This document shows positions 1 to 6,780 of a stretch of 7,969 bases of DNA, piece by piece. How positions within the stretch are numbered: position 1 is the stretch's first letter; each line of letters begins with the position of its first letter. The notes beneath the pieces are model-generated. The model saw nothing but the letters and a program-made list of their open reading frames with translations, was not told the DNA's origin and searched no databases. The stretch is from CAZILM01 sp964625325 (lineage in GTDB: Bacteria > Patescibacteriota > Saccharimonadia > Saccharimonadales > CAYVSP01): assembly GCA_964625325.1 (NCBI GenBank), contig CAZVBA010000032.1, forward strand, positions 1 through 7,969, in the 5' to 3' direction. Made by a program: the position numbers and the translations under genes.

Positions 1-126
1 GATATCTTTATTAAGAAGCACCGTAATGGCCCAACCGGCAATATCGAGCTCTACTTTGACCGCGAAAAACAGCGCTTCCGCACGCTTGACGTCAAACACG
101 CTGAGCCGTTTGCGGCCAACCAGTAG
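1..126 (+). CDS. dnaB: Replicative DNA helicase DnaB, C-terminal end (5' partial)
   Basis: The first reading frame is open from base 1 to a TAG at 124-126 and gives the last 41 residues of a protein. The stretch KKHRNGPTGNIELYF is the typical C-terminal signature of DnaB-type replicative helicases (family pattern K-x-RNGPTG-x-v-x-L-x-F), which forms the end of the RecA-like motor domain. DnaB is a hexameric ATP-driven helicase that unwinds DNA at the replication fork. The remainder of the gene, with the Walker A/B motifs, lies outside the window. A short, variable, charged tail follows the conserved part. It is followed after 30 bases by the next gene on the same strand, which has its own promoter, so the two need not be cotranscribed. 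The assignment rests on one short but very characteristic motif. Confidence 0.9.
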   Translation, partial: DIFIKKHRNGPTGNIELYFDREKQRFRTLDVKHAEPFAANQ

Positions 127-140
127 TCATTTAAAGCTAA

Positions 141-149
141 TGCTATAAT
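141..149 (+). promoter_or_regulatory. Extended -10 promoter (TGC-TATAAT), leaderless start
   Basis: A perfect TATAAT box at 144-149 is preceded by TG at 141-142, the extended -10 configuration. I see no convincing -35 box at 16-18 bases upstream, which an extended -10 can tolerate. Only 7 bases separate the box from the ATG at 157, so transcription should start at or next to the A of the start codon. There is no ribosome-binding site between them. The gene is therefore probably translated from a leaderless mRNA. Confidence 0.75.
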
Positions 150-156
150 TCAACCA

Positions 157-1338
157 ATGAATTGGTTCCGACGTTTTGCAATAACCACCTGGCAACCGGT
201 CTTATTCTACGGCCTGGGAGCGGCTGTATTGGTATCTATTATCGGCTATCAATTGGGCAACATGCCGCTACATTTAAGCGGCCAAGAGTTAAACGCCGTG
301 CACGCCGCCGGCAACTGGCACACCATACTCAATAACCCGCTGTATGCACCGCATAAAATAGTCCTACTGTTGCTGCAGTTGCTCAACTTCGACAACTTGG
401 CCGCCTTGCGGGCCGTAAGTGCCGGCTGGGCAATTATGACCATCCTTTTATTCTTCAGTGCACTCCGTCACTGGTTCACCAAGCGGATCGCCATTATCGG
501 CTGTCTGCTACTAGCTACCTCTACTTGGTTTTTGGTAGCGGCCCGCTCGACGACGCCAGAGATTATGCAAACTGGACTGGTAGCGCTACTAGCCATCGGC
601 GGTTGGCTGCGCTACAGCCGGGCGCGCGTCATTCCTATTCTGGTTGGCGTCGGCCTGACGGCCTTACTCTGCTACATACCCGGCATGATTTGGTTTATGT
701 TGCTGGCAGCCGTTTGGCAGCGGCGCACTCTTAGGTCATCATTTGATGAAACACCCTCAGTTATTACGTTGTTAGCAGCCGGCTTGCTGGTTATCCTGGT
801 GGCACCTTTGCTGTACGCCCTAATAAGATCGCCGCAATTGATTCAAACTCTTTTTGGCTTACCGACACATTTGCTGTCATGGCAACAGCTCGGCCGCAAC
901 GCACTAGACGTGCCCTTGGCATTATTTGTGCGGGCGCCACTAAATCCGAGCCATTGGCTAGGCCACGTCCCGCTACTGGATATTTTCAGCAACGCCATGT
1001 TCGCCCTAGGGTTATACAGTTTCTTCTACCGCCGGCAGCTGGACCGCGCTAAGGTCTTAACCGGCATTGTTTTGCTGGTATCCATATTGATAGCTTTGGG
1101 CGGCGGCATTACGCTGACAATGTTATTGCCAGCTGTCTATATTATTATCGCCGCGGGCGTCAATCTGATGCTCCAGCAGTGGTTGACGGTGTTTCCGCGC
1201 AACCCTTTGGCCCGTGGCATTGGCATGTCCTTGATGTTATTGGCCGTACTTTTAGTGAGTTTCTACCAACTGGATCGCTACTACCAAGCCTGGCAGCACG
1301 CCCCCCAGACAAAACAAACCTACAACCTTAATCTTTAA
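157..1338 (+). CDS. Polytopic membrane protein, GT-C glycosyltransferase-like
   Basis: A 393-residue protein with about 10-12 hydrophobic segments (approximately 14-34, 66-77, 85-103, 110-126, 139-153, 157-186, 200-223, 272-290, 299-339, 353-371), a basic N-terminus (RRF) and a short polar C-terminal tail. The layout, with a soluble loop after the first membrane segment (about 35-64), then a helix and the stretch AARSTTPEIMQTG at about 128-140, resembles the membrane half of GT-C/ArnT/PMT-type lipid-linked sugar transferases. The usual first-loop acidic pair (DE-x-x-YA) is not clear: the loop reads SGQELNAVHAAG, with one acidic residue (E44). No large C-terminal periplasmic domain is present. 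It could equally be an inactive relative or an unrelated membrane protein. It is transcribed from its own leaderless-type promoter between dnaB and the ybaB operon. Function is inferred from topology only. Confidence 0.5.
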   Translation: MNWFRRFAITTWQPVLFYGLGAAVLVSIIGYQLGNMPLHLSGQELNAVHAAGNWHTILNNPLYAPHKIVLLLLQLLNFDNLAALRAVSAGWAIMTILLFFSALRHWFTKRIAIIGCLLLATSTWFLVAARSTTPEIMQTGLVALLAIGGWLRYSRARVIPILVGVGLTALLCYIPGMIWFMLLAAVWQRRTLRSSFDETPSVITLLAAGLLVILVAPLLYALIRSPQLIQTLFGLPTHLLSWQQLGRNALDVPLALFVRAPLNPSHWLGHVPLLDIFSNAMFALGLYSFFYRRQLDRAKVLTGIVLLVSILIALGGGITLTMLLPAVYIIIAAGVNLMLQQWLTVFPRNPLARGIGMSLMLLAVLLVSFYQLDRYYQAWQHAPQTKQTYNLNL

Positions 1339-1349
1339 ACGGCTAACTT

Positions 1350-1358
1350 TGGTACAAT
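1350..1358 (+). promoter_or_regulatory. Extended -10 promoter of the ybaB-cysS operon (TGG-TACAAT)
   Basis: TACAAT at 1353-1358 is one base from consensus and is preceded by TG at 1350-1351 (extended -10). No good -35 is visible at the expected distance, where the bases belong to the end of the membrane-protein gene. Expected transcription start is near 1365, which gives a leader of about 18 bases carrying the Shine-Dalgarno site of ybaB. The promoter lies in a 44-base gap and would serve all six genes downstream, since no later promoter or terminator is evident before 6271. Confidence 0.65.
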
Positions 1359-1368
1359 AGAGTCAGAT

Positions 1369-1374
1369 AAGGAG
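1369..1374 (+). promoter_or_regulatory. Ribosome-binding site of ybaB (AAGGAG)
   Basis: AAGGAG sits 8 bases before the ATG at 1383, the ideal position. It fixes the start of ybaB and contrasts with the membrane-protein, transporter and hydrolase genes of this window, which have no Shine-Dalgarno site. Confidence 0.8.
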
Positions 1375-1382
1375 ATACAGCT

Positions 1383-1676
1383 ATGAGTCGGTTTGACCAG
1401 GCAAAGATGCTGCTTAAAGTTAAGAAGCTGCAAAAAGAACTACAAAAAATGGTTATTAGCGTTGAGCAGGGCGAAGGTGCGGTGCGCGTCGAAATTACCG
1501 GCGAGCAAAAAATTAAGAAGATACACATCGATCCGGAAAGCGTTAGTCTGGACGATATCGGCCAGCTGGAGCGTTGGCTGGAAGACGCCGTCAAAGACGC
1601 TATCCAACAAAGCCAGAAAGTCGCTGCCGAAAAAATGCAGCCCATGATGGGAGCACTCGGCGAGCTCGGTTTGTAA
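1383..1676 (+). CDS. ybaB: YbaB/EbfC family nucleoid-associated DNA-binding protein
   Basis: A 97-residue protein of the usual YbaB/EbfC length (about 100-110). It starts with an amphipathic helix rich in Lys, Gln and Leu (about 4-23), continues into a small beta sheet with the typical pattern GEGAVRVEITGEQKIKKIHID (about 30-51), and ends in a second helical part with Met-rich QPMMGALGEL near the C-terminus. The family forms tweezer-like dimers that bind DNA, coat the nucleoid and are associated with RecR-dependent repair. recR follows 12 bases downstream, the conserved bacterial ybaB-recR pair. In many bacteria dnaX precedes ybaB; here an unrelated membrane-protein gene does. The start is supported by AAGGAG at 1369-1374 and by an extended -10 promoter just upstream. 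Confidence 0.92.
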   Translation: MSRFDQAKMLLKVKKLQKELQKMVISVEQGEGAVRVEITGEQKIKKIHIDPESVSLDDIGQLERWLEDAVKDAIQQSQKVAAEKMQPMMGALGELGL

Positions 1677-1688
1677 ATTTTTTAGTAC

Positions 1689-2294
1689 ATGAACGTTTTA
1701 CCCCCAACCCTCCAGGATCTGATTGAGGCGTTTTCGGCCTTGCCGGGCGTCGGCCCACGCAGCGCCGAGCGTTACGCTTACTATATGCTTAAGAGCGACA
1801 GCTCTAAGGCCTTGCAACTGTCTAAAGCTCTGGAATCAGTACACGCCAACATCACGCTCTGCCCCAAAACGTTTGCTCTAATTGAAAAAGGTCAAAAGCT
1901 GTCGCCGCTTTATACCGACCCTCGGCGCGATAAACAAGTCGTCGCTATAGTCGCTGAGCCGTTCGATATTGCCGCCCTGGAAAAAACCGGCCAGTTCAGT
2001 GGCACCTACCACGTACTGGGTGGTCTGATTTCGCCGATTGACGGCGTTGGTCCGGAGCAATTGCATATCAACGAGCTACTAAAGCGGATTGATGAAGACA
2101 AGGTCTCCGAAGTCATACTGGCCACCAACGCCAGCGTTGAGGGCGAGTCAACGGCACTTTATATCCAACAGCAAATCGGCAAACGCAAACTGCAAGTAAC
2201 TCGCTTAGCGCGTGGGCTGCCTATTGGTGTCGACCTGGAATACGCCGACCAAATTACACTAACCAGGGCCCTGGAGGGCCGGCAGGCGTTATGA
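1689..2294 (+). CDS. recR: Recombination mediator protein RecR, zinc-finger-degenerate
   Basis: A 201-residue protein of standard RecR length. RecR, with RecO and RecF, helps load RecA on gapped DNA. Order of parts: helix-hairpin-helix LPGVGPRSAERYAYYML (18-34); the former zinc-finger region 55-81 ending in DPRRD; a Toprim region from about 84; and the conserved YHVLGGLISPIDGVGPEQL (107-125) and RLARGLPIGVDLEYAD (172-187). Oddity: of the four zinc-binding cysteines expected in the family only C58 remains; by alignment from both ends the others are T61, S72 and Y75, with two extra residues between. The glutamate usual in the Toprim VVE motif also appears to be Ala89, followed by E90. No clear Shine-Dalgarno site precedes the ATG; the 12-base spacer is T-rich. 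The stop overlaps the next start as ATGA. Confidence 0.93.
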   Translation: MNVLPPTLQDLIEAFSALPGVGPRSAERYAYYMLKSDSSKALQLSKALESVHANITLCPKTFALIEKGQKLSPLYTDPRRDKQVVAIVAEPFDIAALEKTGQFSGTYHVLGGLISPIDGVGPEQLHINELLKRIDEDKVSEVILATNASVEGESTALYIQQQIGKRKLQVTRLARGLPIGVDLEYADQITLTRALEGRQAL

Positions 2295-3316
2295 CAGCGA
2301 CGAGCGACACCGCTAAGATTGCAGAGCTGATTGAAGGCGCCCAGAGCATTGTTATCATGCAGGCCGACAACCCGGATGCCGACAGCCTAGCCAGTAGTTT
2401 GGCACTGGAGCAGATTATCCACGAGATGGGTAAAGAACCGTTTTTATACTGCGGCGTTGAAATACCGTCTTATCTTCACTACCTGCCGGGCTGGGATAGA
2501 GTCAGCAAAGAGCTGCCCAACAAATTTGATCTCAGTATTATTGTCGACACCAGTGCCGATAGTTTGTTTGAATCATTAGAAAAATCGCGCCAAAAACAAC
2601 TGGTAGCCGCCAAGCCCTGTATTGTAATTGACCACCATGATGTCGAGAGCACCATTCCATTTGCCAGCATTGTCTGGAATAAACCGGCCGTGGCTACCGG
2701 GGAGGTTATTTATGAACTGGCGCGGGCGCACGATTGGCGCCTCAATCAAACTACCGCTGAAATGCTGGCCGCTTCGATTATGGCCGACAGTTTGGGGCTG
2801 AGCAGCGAAGGTGTTACCGCGCGTAGCGTTGAAATCTTGGCCGAACTTATCAAGGCCGGCGCCAGCCTGGCCCGGCTCGAGAACAACCGCCGCGAGCTAA
2901 TGCGTAAGTCGCCGGAGCTACTACGCTACAAGGGCGAGTTGCTGCAAAGAATTGAGTACTTCGATGACAACCGCATCGCCGTTATTACGATTCCTTGGAA
3001 AGAAATAGAACGCTACAGTCCGTTTTATAATCCGCCGATGCTAGTCATGGACGACATGCGCCAGACCGAAGGCACGGCGCTGGCGATTGCCTTTAAGATC
3101 TACAACGACGGTAAAATTACCGCCAAGCTGCGGGCTAATTATGGCCAAGGTGTTGCCGGCGAGCTGGCTGAACATTTTGGCGGCGGCGGCCACCGTTATG
3201 CCAGCGGCTTTAAACTGACCGATGGCCGGCCGTTTGATGAAGTCAAAGACGAAACCATTAAACTGGCTAGCGAGCTACTCGATAAATTGGCCAATGATGA
3301 AGGGCAGAGAGCGTGA
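2291..3316 (+). CDS. DHH/DHHA1 phosphoesterase, NrnA-like (nanoRNase/pAp phosphatase family)
   Basis: A 341-residue protein, the usual size for NrnA-type DHH-DHHA1 enzymes, which hydrolyse short RNA oligonucleotides and/or 3'-phosphoadenosine 5'-phosphate using Mn2+. Visible motifs: I, NPDADSLASS (27-36, metal ligands D29 and D31); II, VDTSAD (D86); III, the signature DHH at 114-116; IV, MADSLGL (D166); and the DHHA1 glycine-rich substrate loop GGGGHRYASG (297-306). Oddity: motif I normally begins with a histidine four residues before its first aspartate (H-x-x-P-D); here that position is Ala25, so one metal ligand may be missing or replaced. The start overlaps the recR stop (ATGA at 2291-2294); GGAGG at 2273-2277 is a distant possible ribosome site. 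The end overlaps pfkB as GTGA. The family call is firm; the exact substrate is not. Confidence 0.88.
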   Translation: MTATSDTAKIAELIEGAQSIVIMQADNPDADSLASSLALEQIIHEMGKEPFLYCGVEIPSYLHYLPGWDRVSKELPNKFDLSIIVDTSADSLFESLEKSRQKQLVAAKPCIVIDHHDVESTIPFASIVWNKPAVATGEVIYELARAHDWRLNQTTAEMLAASIMADSLGLSSEGVTARSVEILAELIKAGASLARLENNRRELMRKSPELLRYKGELLQRIEYFDDNRIAVITIPWKEIERYSPFYNPPMLVMDDMRQTEGTALAIAFKIYNDGKITAKLRANYGQGVAGELAEHFGGGGHRYASGFKLTDGRPFDEVKDETIKLASELLDKLANDEGQRA

Positions 3317-4266
3317 ATACAATTGTCATTGGTTCCTTGAATACCGACATTGTTGCGACCGGCATTAAGCAATTCCCTAAGGCCGGCCAACACGTCTATG
3401 GTAAGGAGCTGCGGATTGGGCCGGGCGGGAAATCACGCAATATCGCCGATATGATAGCTCGATTATCAGCGCCCAACAGTGTAGCCATCATCAGCCGAAC
3501 CGTCCAGGATCCGTATGGCCTGTGGCGGCCACCGCTAGACGCCCTGGCCAAGGCTGGCGTCGATACGACCTACGTCCAAATCGCCGATTATAAAAAAGTC
3601 GGCAAATTGCCGTCAGTAGCGCTTATTCCTGTCGATGAAGATGGCAACAACCAGATTTTTGTCCTACCGGGTGTCGGCGATGATTTTTCCAGCGGCGACA
3701 TTGATAAGGCCGCTCCGCTTTTTCAAGCTGTTTCAGCTAACAAAGGTATGTTTGTGCTGACGCTGGAGTGTCCATTATTAACGGCTGTATACGCCGTCAA
3801 GCGAGCCAATGAAAACGGCTTGAAAGTAGTACTCGATCCCGGTGGCTTAGCAGACGGCCTGAATGTCGACCAACTACTGGCAGCCGGCATTTTTATGATT
3901 AAGCCCAATGAGCATGAAGCCAAAATGCTGACCGGTATTGAGGTTAGTGATTTTGCCAGCGCCCAAAAGGCAGCCCAAAAACTGCAACAAAAAGGCATTG
4001 CCAACGTGCTAATCACCCACGGTAAGCACGGCGCCTATTTATTTAGCAAAACCCAACAGAAGCACATACCGATTCCAGACCTAAAAATTGCCGGAGAAAA
4101 GGATGAAACCGGTTGCGGCGACCAAACCACCGCGACACTTTGTGCTTACCTGCAAGCCGGCAAGTCTTTTGAGTCAGCCGCCGCACTAGCCGTACTGGCC
4201 GGTACGCTGCAGTTTCATAAAAGCGGTATTCAACCGATTACTAAAAAAGAACTAGAAGCAGCCTGA
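3313..4266 (+). CDS. PfkB-family carbohydrate/nucleoside kinase (ribokinase-like)
   Basis: A 317-residue protein of typical ribokinase/PfkB size. The N-terminus IVIGSLNTDIVA is the family's first strand. PfkB signature 1 corresponds to GPGGKSRNIADMIARL (36-51), where ribokinases usually have GGKGAN. KPNEHEAKMLTG (197-208) is the conserved middle motif, and DETGCGDQTTATLCAYL (264-280) is signature 2 with the presumed catalytic base D270; the usual GAGD is GCGD here. These enzymes transfer phosphate from ATP to a sugar, sugar phosphate or nucleoside; the substrate cannot be read from the sequence. The start is GTG, overlapping the previous stop as GTGA at 3313-3316, with a weak AGGG about 8 bases upstream. 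The stop overlaps the next ATG by one base (TGATG). Being between a DHH phosphoesterase and a cyclase suggests nucleotide or sugar salvage, which is inference. Confidence 0.87.
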   Translation: MNTIVIGSLNTDIVATGIKQFPKAGQHVYGKELRIGPGGKSRNIADMIARLSAPNSVAIISRTVQDPYGLWRPPLDALAKAGVDTTYVQIADYKKVGKLPSVALIPVDEDGNNQIFVLPGVGDDFSSGDIDKAAPLFQAVSANKGMFVLTLECPLLTAVYAVKRANENGLKVVLDPGGLADGLNVDQLLAAGIFMIKPNEHEAKMLTGIEVSDFASAQKAAQKLQQKGIANVLITHGKHGAYLFSKTQQKHIPIPDLKIAGEKDETGCGDQTTATLCAYLQAGKSFESAAALAVLAGTLQFHKSGIQPITKKELEAA

Positions 4267-4880
4267 TGAAACTCGTTGATCTCAGCGTTCCAATCAATGA
4301 ACAAACGCCGGTTTATCCGGGTGATCCGGCAACCAAGATTGTGCCAGCCGGTGTCGTCGCTCGCGACGGCTACAACGACCACTACGTATCATTAGGCACC
4401 CACGTCGGCACGCACATTGACGCACCGGTTCATATGCTGGAGCAGGGCGTCAGTTTAGACCAAATACCTATCGAACAATTTGTTGGTCGTGGCCGCTGCG
4501 TACAGGTCGATCGGCAATTTTCGCTTGAGGTGATTAAGTCTGTCGATGTTGAAGCCGGTGATATCATACTTTTCGATACTGGCCTGAGCGCCAAATATCA
4601 TGATCCGGTCTATTTCGAAAATTATCCGGCCATGTCGGCAGAAATTGCCAACTATCTGGTAGACAAGAAAGTGAAGATGGTTGGTTTTGACACCTGTAGT
4701 GCCGATAATACGGATGAATTTCCAATCCATAAAATTCTACTGGCCGGTAACGTACTCATCATCGAAAACCTGACCAATCTCGGTGAATTGCAAGGGAAAT
4801 CTTTTATAGTTTATGCTTTACCAATTAAACTAGAGATAGACGGCGCACCGGCCCGAGTAATTGCGGAAGTAGAAACATGA
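4266..4880 (+). CDS. Cyclase family metal-dependent hydrolase (kynurenine formamidase-like)
   Basis: A 204-residue protein matching the short bacterial members of the 'putative cyclase' family (kynurenine formamidase KynB, isatin hydrolase). It begins with LVDLSVPINEQTPVYPGDP, the normal family start. The metal-binding motif GTHVGTHIDAPVH (44-56) contributes H46, H50, D52 and the catalytic H56. A further conserved acidic residue is in the IIENLTNL segment (166-173, E167). FDTGLS (103-108) and GFDTCSAD (140-147) are family core strands. All key residues are present, so the enzyme is probably active as an amide or ester hydrolase; there is no tryptophan-degradation gene nearby to support true kynurenine formamidase activity. 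The start overlaps the pfkB stop by one base and the stop overlaps cysS as ATGA, so the protein is translationally embedded in the operon. Confidence 0.88.
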   Translation: MKLVDLSVPINEQTPVYPGDPATKIVPAGVVARDGYNDHYVSLGTHVGTHIDAPVHMLEQGVSLDQIPIEQFVGRGRCVQVDRQFSLEVIKSVDVEAGDIILFDTGLSAKYHDPVYFENYPAMSAEIANYLVDKKVKMVGFDTCSADNTDEFPIHKILLAGNVLIIENLTNLGELQGKSFIVYALPIKLEIDGAPARVIAEVET

Positions 4881-6271
4881 AACTATACAACACTCTGACC
4901 AGGAAAATTGAAGACTTCAAGCCGCTTAAAGATAATAAGGTGCGCATCTATTCTTGTGGTCCGACTGTTTATGATCATATACATATCGGCAACCTGAGCA
5001 GCTTTATTTATTTCGATACTCTGCGGCGCGTCTTGAAGACAGAAGGCTATGACGTTAAACACGTTATGAACTTCACGGACGTCGATGATAAAACCATAAA
5101 CCGCAGTGCCGAACAATACCCAGATTTGGCACCGGAGGAAGCCCTCAAAAAGCTGACTGGTCATTATTCGAAACTTTTTCTTGATGATATGAAAGCTATC
5201 GGTAATGACGTACCGGCCGTCGACTTTGTAACCGCTACTGAACAAATTGAACAGATGCAGACGCTTATCAAACGCCTACATAAAGACGGCTTCGCCTACA
5301 TTGCCGACGACGGCGTCTATTTTTCAATTGCCGCCTACAAGAAAAGTGGCAAAAAATACGGCCAGCTTCTAGAGCTCAAAGCCAGCAATACTAGCGAAGA
5401 ACGCATTAATAACGACGAATACGACAAAGAATCGGTCCACGATTTCGCGTTATGGAAACTACAAAAGGGCAATGAACCCGCATGGGAATTTGAACTAGAC
5501 GGCCATAATCTGCTAGGTCGACCCGGTTGGCACATTGAATGTTCGGCTATGTCTGTGGCAGCGCTGGGACAGCCGTTCGATATCCATACCGGCGGCGTCG
5601 ACCTGATTTTTCCGCACCACGAGAATGAAATCGCCCAAAGCACGGCCGGCCAGAGTAGCCAATATGCCGCTTGCTTCGTCCATAATGAGCATTTGCTGGT
5701 TGACGGCCGCAAGATGAGCAAGTCGCTTAATAATTTCTACACACTTGAAGACGTCAAAGAGCGTGGTTTTGACCCCATGGCCCTCCGCCTGCTGGTGTTG
5801 CAATCGCATTACCGAAGCCAATCAAACTTTACCTGGGAAAACCTCGAAGCCGCCCAGAACCGGCTGAAAAGCTTTTACGCCTGGGCCGATATACAATTTC
5901 AATCGCTTAAGTCGGATAAATTAAAGAAGAATTATGGTGAGTCGCTAGAAGCACTGAAGAATGATCTGAGTGATGATTTGAAAACTCCCGCAGCGTTGGC
6001 ATTTCTTAATGGAATGGTGCAACGAGTGGCCGAGTTAGGAGCAGACTCTGGAGCTATCGCCCATGCGACTCAAGAACTAGACCATTTACTCGGCCTAGGC
6101 TTGTCGAGTCGTCAAGATGTTAACTCTGTGCAGGCTCAACTATTAGAATCTAGAGAGGAAGCTCGAAAGGCCAAGGATTGGCAAAAATCGGATCAACTTC
6201 GTAAACAAATAGAAGAGCAGGGAATTGGCATAAACGACACGAATGACTCTTCTATTTGGTATCGCTTGTAA
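4877..6271 (+). CDS. cysS: Cysteine--tRNA ligase (CysRS)
   Basis: A 464-residue class I aminoacyl-tRNA synthetase, close to the usual length of about 460. It charges tRNA-Cys with cysteine in the cytoplasm. Visible landmarks: YSCGPTVYD (25-33) with zinc ligand C27; the HIGH-type signature HIGN (36-39); NFTDVDDKTINRS (65-77); GWHIECSAM (217-225) with C222; HTGGVDLIFPHHENE (237-251) with H247 and E251; and KMSKS at 279-283. The spacing of the four zinc ligands C27, C222, H247 and E251 agrees with the family. After the catalytic core come the helical bundle (about 300-400) and a short C-terminal domain ending IWYRL, a normal CysRS end. It is the last gene of the operon; its start overlaps the cyclase stop (ATGA). 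A hairpin at 6287-6326 follows and may end the transcript. Confidence 0.97.
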   Translation: MKLYNTLTRKIEDFKPLKDNKVRIYSCGPTVYDHIHIGNLSSFIYFDTLRRVLKTEGYDVKHVMNFTDVDDKTINRSAEQYPDLAPEEALKKLTGHYSKLFLDDMKAIGNDVPAVDFVTATEQIEQMQTLIKRLHKDGFAYIADDGVYFSIAAYKKSGKKYGQLLELKASNTSEERINNDEYDKESVHDFALWKLQKGNEPAWEFELDGHNLLGRPGWHIECSAMSVAALGQPFDIHTGGVDLIFPHHENEIAQSTAGQSSQYAACFVHNEHLLVDGRKMSKSLNNFYTLEDVKERGFDPMALRLLVLQSHYRSQSNFTWENLEAAQNRLKSFYAWADIQFQSLKSDKLKKNYGESLEALKNDLSDDLKTPAALAFLNGMVQRVAELGADSGAIAHATQELDHLLGLGLSSRQDVNSVQAQLLESREEARKAKDWQKSDQLRKQIEEQGIGINDTNDSSIWYRL

Positions 6272-6286
6272 CCGGGTCTATAAGTC

Positions 6287-6326
6287 TGTTGCGGTTCAGA
6301 TAATCCAGCCATAGAATCCGCAGACA
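6287..6326 (+). terminator. Hairpin after cysS, possible terminator, cut by the assembly gap
   Basis: The arms TGTTGCGGTTC (6287-6297) and GAATCCGCAGACA (6314-6326) pair over 11 base pairs with two single-base bulges (T6317 and G6323) around a 16-base loop. The position, 15 bases after the cysS stop and between two convergent genes, suits a terminator. The U-tract that would prove it is not visible, because the right arm ends exactly at the first N. It could also be part of an unrelated repeat. Confidence 0.4.
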
Positions 6327-6426
6327 NNNNNNNNNNNNNNNNNNNNNNNNNNNNNNNNNNNNNNNNNNNNNNNNNNNNNNNNNNNNNNNNNNNNNNNNNN
6401 NNNNNNNNNNNNNNNNNNNNNNNNNN
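6327..6426. other. Assembly gap (100 N)
   Basis: Exactly 100 unknown bases, which looks like a scaffolding placeholder rather than a measured distance. AI-2E transporters are usually about 330-380 residues, and only 106 codons of this one are visible right of the gap, so about 700 bases or more are probably missing if the gene is complete. Any reading frame drawn across the gap, including the open frame that would continue to 6252, is therefore unreliable. Confidence 0.95.
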
Positions 6427-6746
6427 GTCTGGCGAATAATTGGCGGCACGATGCTAGCCAAGAAACCAATCAATAGTCCGATGACAACCAAAAAAGAGAT
6501 GGTCGTAGCGAGCGACCGGCTGCCGCGCTTACTGCCGGGGATACGCTGACCTAACCAATGCACCGGGGCATTGAGAGCCAGGGCCAGAAAAAAAGCGATG
6601 AAGATAAGAGTTAGGGCGTGCGAGGCGCGTTTGACGCCCGCTAGTAGCAGCAGTGATAGAATAACGACCGCGACCACCCGTATGATAGTGCGGTTGGATA
6701 TGGTTATTTCCATCTCGTTTTGTTTCCGCCTGAAAAGAGAGAACAT
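6427..6746 (-). CDS. AI-2E family transporter, N-terminal part (cut by gap)
   Basis: The first 106 codons of a minus-strand gene. After a basic start (MFSLFRRK) comes EITISNRTIIRVV, then a hydrophobic hairpin (about 21-37 and 43-62) with FIAFFLALALNAPVHWLGQRIP, a basic loop (GSKRGSR), and another membrane segment (about 80-100) ending in PPIIRQ. This order, with the ALNAPV and P-x-x-x-Q motifs, is typical of the N-terminus of AI-2E family (PF01594) membrane proteins, which include the AI-2 exporter TqsA and Na+/H+ antiporters; the substrate here is unknown. The C-terminal two thirds fall in the gap. An alternative start is Met12 (MEITISNRT), but the first Met is favoured because a promoter lies 6 bases before it. 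It lies 30 bases after the hydrolase gene on the same strand. Confidence 0.85.
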
Positions 6747-6752
6747 GGTTTT

Positions 6753-6780
6753 ATTATCGCACGTTTTGGCTCTGGTTCAA
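6753..6780 (-). promoter_or_regulatory. Promoter of the AI-2E transporter gene, leaderless start
   Basis: Read on the minus strand: TTGAAC (6775-6780) as -35, a 16-base spacer, then GATAAT (6753-6758) preceded by TGC (extended -10). Only 6 bases follow before the ATG at 6746, so the transcript should begin at or beside the start codon without a ribosome site. The -35 box overlaps the TGA stop of the hydrolase gene, so the transporter has its own promoter despite lying close behind that gene. Confidence 0.7.

Noticed and set aside
1674..1688. Terminator or promoter between ybaB and recR (run of six T)
   Set aside because: There is no stem before the T run, and no -10 box with good match and spacing; the pair is normally cotranscribed.
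4883..5821. Long minus-strand open frames inside cysS
   Set aside because: They are antisense shadows of a complete, well conserved cysteinyl-tRNA synthetase gene.
6291..6322. tRNA-like T-arm (GGTTCAGATAATCC) after cysS
   Set aside because: The loop is too long for a T-loop and no acceptor or anticodon arm can be built around it.
6252..6326. C-terminus of the transporter read across the N run
   Set aside because: The gap is probably a 100-base placeholder, so the frame is arbitrary, and the residues left of the gap show no membrane or family character.
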